A stretch of DNA of 64,000 bases. Origin: Apricaphanius iberus (lineage: Eukaryota; Chordata; Actinopteri; Cyprinodontiformes; Aphaniidae). The position numbers and the translations under genes are program-made. Of this stretch, positions 47,715-64,000 are shown piece by piece. The notes under the pieces were generated by a model. The model did no database searches, was not told the DNA's origin, and worked only from the letters and a program-made list of their open reading frames with translations. How positions within the stretch are numbered: position 1 is the stretch's first letter; each line of letters begins with the position of its first letter. The DNA lies in NCBI GenBank assembly GCA_028564705.1, contig JAPXFQ010001662.1, forward strand, positions 5,330,001 to 5,394,000, read 5' to 3'.

Positions 47715-48245
47715 GAGAATGATCATCCATCCATTCATTATCTTCCGCTTAATCTCTGGTTGGGTTGCAGAGGCAGCATCCTAAACAGAGAGACCCAGAC
47801 TTCTCTCTCTCAAAGCCACTTGTGCCAGCTCCTCCAGGGGAATACGAAAGTATTCCCATTTTAGCTGGGAAACGTAGTCCCTCAGCATTTCATGGGTCTT
47901 ACTCTGGGTCTTCTCATGGTTGAACGTGCCTGCAACACCTCACTAGGGAAGCATCCAGGAGGAATCATGACCAGATACCCGAGCCACCTGATCTGGCTCC
48001 TTTTGATGTGGAGGAGTGGCGGCTCTATTCTGAGCCCCTCCCGGATGACCAAAGTTCTCACCAAGTCTCTAGGGAAGAGTCCAGACTGAGGAGATTCATT
48101 TCAGCGTCTTGATCTGGTTCTTTTGGTTACTAACAGATTGGTACAGCGCTCACATCACTGCAGACTGAGGCTGCACCAATCTGTTTGTCAATCTCCCGTT
48201 CCATTTTCCCTCATTTGTGAACAAGACCCAAATCATTTATATAAA
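47715..48245 (-). mobile_element. C-terminal remnant of a non-LTR retrotransposon ORF
   Basis: The minus strand from 48064 to about 47882 reads GLRIEPPLLHIKRSQIRWLGYL and on to RRPRVRP. Plus-strand text beyond it (CTCACTAGGGAAGCATCCAG, GCCACCTGATCTGGCTCC, CAATCTCCCGTTCCATTTTC) belongs to the same very common fish LINE. This is the RT ORF end, probably of a Tx1/RTE-type element; the class is not settled. Frameshifted and dead. Confidence 0.6.
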
Positions 48246-49044
48246 ACATGGTTAAAATATTTTGGTTCTTCCTCTACTGCTTCTAGTAAATAATGGGGAA
48301 CCGCATTACAGGAAGTCGCCTGCTATCAACTGGGAATCTGTCTGGAGCATACCCCACTTCTCAACCAATGGCAGCTGGAGGAAGGCACCAGACAACTTGT
48401 GAAAAAGGACAGAAGGGTGTGTATCTATGGAGGCTGGGTTAGTGTGTGCAGTTATTCTGTTGGCATTCAAAAGTTATGAATAAAAGTCTAACTATTTCAC
48501 GATTCAGGTAGGTTCCAAAATCTTAATTGGCCTAATGTGTGCTGAATGTGCACCAGTATTCCCATGCACCACTGAATAATCTAGTATTTTGTCTGGTAAA
48601 AAAAAATTTTTTTTGATTATATTTAGCTAAAAAGAAAATATTGAGGAATTTTTTTGCATGGGCGTTAATAAATTCAGTTTTATGGAATGCCATTTCCGAC
48701 AATATAATATGTATGAGATTCTAATTTGGTTGTTTTTACACCAGAGTGGTGGAAATTATCTTTCATGGAATCACAATAATTCAGAGTTTACAAAGTTTCA
48801 AAGTTTTCAAGTTAAAAAAAGCTTATTTTGTGAGTAAAAACGTAGAAAATGTATCTATCATATTCCTGAAGTGAATAGACATTGCTGTTATTGAATTTCT
48901 GTGATTTTAGTTAACATTGTTTGGCGAGCATATTCCATATAGATAATTTTTAGTCCATGATCTATGAGCTGAGAGGGTTAAAAACATCATTTCCCATCGT
49001 GCTTCACGGCTTGAACAGCGGATATCCGTTGGCGGCGCCACGGA
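48246..49044. other. Spacer upstream of rps5
   Basis: AT-rich, with an A9T9-like palindrome near 48600. It turns GC-rich at about 49010 into the rps5 promoter. No other feature recognised. Confidence 0.5.
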
Positions 49045-49092
49045 AAGGCCCTTTTCCGTCTCAGAGAAGTGTGGTACAGAACGGCAGAAACA

Positions 49093-49093
<1 letters not shown>
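49010..49093 (+). promoter_or_regulatory. rps5: rps5 promoter and 5' terminal oligopyrimidine (TOP) first exon
   Basis: A GC-rich core (GGCGGCGCCACGGAAAGG) leads to CCCTTTTCCGTCTC at 49049-49062. This is a TOP tract, as in vertebrate ribosomal protein mRNAs, whose translation is controlled through mTOR and LARP1. Transcription likely starts at a C in 49049-49051. Exon 1 runs to 49093, where GTGAGT begins. Its last base is the A of the start codon. Confidence 0.75.
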
Positions 49094-55528
<6,435 letters not shown>

Positions 55529-55543
55529 AAACACATTTTCTGT

Positions 55544-55549
55544 CGGAAT
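55544..55549 (+). terminator. rps5: rps5 polyadenylation signal
   Basis: AATAAA 15 bases after the stop codon, followed by a GT-rich element. The very short 3' UTR is typical of ribosomal protein mRNAs. Confidence 0.85.
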
Positions 55550-56442
55550 ACGGAATAAATTTGGAGAAATTTCAGACGAGTGTTTGTTTTGATTTTTGCA
55601 ACATCTGATTAGAGGTAAATGCTGAGGAGCTGAAAACACAGAAGGTGGTTTGATCTGTTCATGACTATGATAACCAACCATAGAACTAATAACCTTGGTG
55701 TGGTTTTCCCCAAGAAATTTCTCTGTTCAGCATCAAGAAGGTATTGGTTACACATCTTCCCCTTTTGATTTTAATAAGATTGAAGCTTTACCTGAGATTT
55801 CCAAAACTTTGATTTAAAAAAAAAAAGCTTATTTTAGTCTTAACAGTGTAACTCACTAATTATTTTGCTGATAAACTACAGGAGTTTCTAATAGTACTGT
55901 CTAAAAGTATGGTCAATTTTTGGTATTTTAAGTAAATTTTAGTAATGCATTTTCTACGACAGATCATTGTGGCGCCCTCTTGAGGTCAAAACCTTAGATT
56001 GCACTTGCATTTGAATCAGGCATTACTACTGGCTAAGCCCTCCCGCTGCTGTAAAGTATAAAACGGCCCGTTTCCACTATCTGAACTTACTCCAATTTTG
56101 ATGGTATCCACAGGTCTCTGTTTAATCAGGCTGGTCTGAAATGACCACTTTCTAACCATTTATGGAACCAAACCAGCACCAGCCTTGGGATATAAATTTG
56201 GCATGGGCCTAGTAGAGTCACTGGGCAGGACTTGTGGTTAACTGGTGATTGGTTGACCGAAATATCAGCAGGCGTCGCCAAAATTAAGCCTTTGAAAAAT
56301 TGGAAGTATTCAAGTATGATGAAAACCCATTTAATTATCAAAGGAAGATCAAGTCTGGTTAAAAGTTACATTTTATTCCCACAACTACAAATTTTATTCT
56401 GTAGGAAGCTAAAACATCCTTTACTGAGCTTTTCGCTGTAAC

Positions 56443-56605
56443 GTTTCCCAACTCTGTTCCTCAAGGCACACAGCACTGCATGTTTTAGATTTTACCCTGC
56501 TTCTGCACATCTATTCTCAATAGCTGATTAAAACGCCTTTACTGGACAGGAATCATCTGGAACTTTAATGCAGAGAAAAGTCTAAAACATGCAAGGTTGG
56601 GAAAC
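56443..56605. repeat. Palindromic MITE-like repeat, copy B
   Basis: The left arm GTTTCCCAACTCTG, then GCATGTTTTAGATTTTACCC. The right arm GTCTAAAACATGC then GGTTGGGAAAC. The arms mirror each other. It is related to copy A at 15540-15692. Confidence 0.65.
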
Positions 56606-56608
56606 ACT

Positions 56609-56870
56609 GTTAACATGCAGCCACTATCTGGGTTAAGATCGCCATTTGGGTTTCTGAAACATTCGGAATAACCCGGTTACATGTGAGAACAGATGCATGG
56701 AATTTGTGAAGTACACCAATCAATGTTTCTTTTTAAGGCGATATGCAGATACGCGTTTCCATGACCAAATACTTGACCAATACCTGTACACCAGGAATCG
56801 TATTCCTGTGAACATATTCAGGTTTATCCCAATATTCTGGTTTTGAGTGGGTTATTGGCTGCATGTAAAC
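56609..56870. mobile_element. MITE with GTTAACATGCAGCC ends
   Basis: The left end is GTTAACATGCAGCCACTA. The right end inverted is GTTTACATGCAGCCAATA. Inner arms TCGGAATAACCCGG and TTTATCCCAATATTCTGG are loosely mirrored. Non-coding. Confidence 0.7.
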
Positions 56871-57453
56871 TTAGTGAGACTACACTTGGTTATAAACATT
56901 TAACAGATTAGTCAGATCAGGTGCACCTAAAAGAGAGAAATTGATAAGTTTTCTAGTTTAGTCAGTTATATTTAAAACTTTTGCAGTCATTAAAATTAGA
57001 TTTGTTCATTAAAATAATTTTTAAGTAGTTTTTGAAATTTTCCAGAAGCTAAATGTTTGTGTTTTTTGACTGAATATTTCTGTTAAAATACCAACTACAG
57101 GTTGATCTGAAAGTAAAATATGAAGAAACTGCTGTAACTCACTTGTGGTCTGCATGGTCTGATTAAAAATATAACACTGCAAATATAAAAAATTCATTCC
57201 AAACCATCTGGGTTTCTTCAAACCCTGCAGAAAAAATAGCATTGTAAAATGAACTTAAAGACTAACTGAGCTTGGTGGTTCTATACAAATACTAGCTCAG
57301 CAGGGGGTAGTTCAGCTGCAGCGCGTATCTCATATCTGCAGCACTGATTCCACAATTATTAAATACATTTTTTAAATTTATTTGGCGGATGGTGACTTAT
57401 GTGAGCCACCGGAATGAAAAGCAGCGTGTTTTTTTTGTATTATAGGCGCGTCC

Positions 57454-64000
<6,547 letters not shown>

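Larger units (their letters stand above)
55529..57453. other. Convergent intergenic region between rps5 and ddah2
   Basis: The rps5 polyadenylation signal AATAAA is at 55544-55549, followed by a GTGTTTGTTTTG tract. The rest has a possible DNA-transposon scrap near 56060-56300 (CCGTTTCCACT type) and two adjacent MITEs (56443-56605 and 56609-56870). No gene is visible. Confidence 0.55.

Overview
The window is nuclear DNA from a ray-finned (teleost) fish. The genes are spliced with GT-AG introns, the intergenic DNA is AT-rich, and the repeats are typical of teleosts: CR1/L2/Rex-like LINEs, Tc1/mariner relics, hAT and Harbinger-like non-autonomous elements, and palindromic MITEs. The species cannot be named from the sequence alone.

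Layout. (1) 1-6.0 kb: the last two coding exons of an unrecognised plus-strand gene, with a long 3' UTR. (2) 6.4-8.2 kb: a broken LINE on the minus strand. (3) 9.9-30.3 kb: a complete 15-exon carnitine O-acetyltransferase (CRAT) family gene, about 617 codons, with a TATA-type promoter and a polyadenylation signal. (4) 30.7-33.4 kb: repeats, including a hAT-like element sitting inside a LINE. (5) 33.7-42.6 kb: a complete 8-exon ppt2 gene (lysosomal thioesterase, 301 aa) with a LINE in intron 5 and a hAT element in intron 6. (6) 42.6-49.0 kb: a gene-poor spacer. (7) 49.05-55.55 kb: complete rps5 with a TOP-type promoter, a start codon split by intron 1, two sister H/ACA-type snoRNA candidates in introns 2 and 4, and a transposon-in-transposon in intron 3. 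(8) 57.45 kb to the end: the last four coding exons of ddah2 on the minus strand, convergent with rps5.

Main observation. The CRAT-family gene keeps an open reading frame, clean splice sites and near-normal length. Against mammalian CRAT it has lost the catalytic His (Gln at codon 338), two of the three carnitine-carboxylate ligands (Tyr to Cys, Arg to Leu) and both serines of the Ser-Thr-Ser motif (Arg-Thr-Gly). It keeps the two CoA-phosphate lysines and the acyl-pocket Met. It reads as a conserved pseudoenzyme that could still bind acyl-CoA. The neighbouring ddah2 also lacks its family's catalytic His (Arg instead) while keeping the Cys nucleophile.

Context. PPT2 and DDAH2 lie in the human MHC class III region, and CRAT lies at 9q34, a human MHC-paralogous region. 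This suggests, as inference, that the CRAT copy is an ohnolog kept next to MHC-III genes in fish. The genes do not form an operon or one pathway; the shared theme is synteny. All statements about homologous residues rest on alignment by eye to remembered mammalian sequences.
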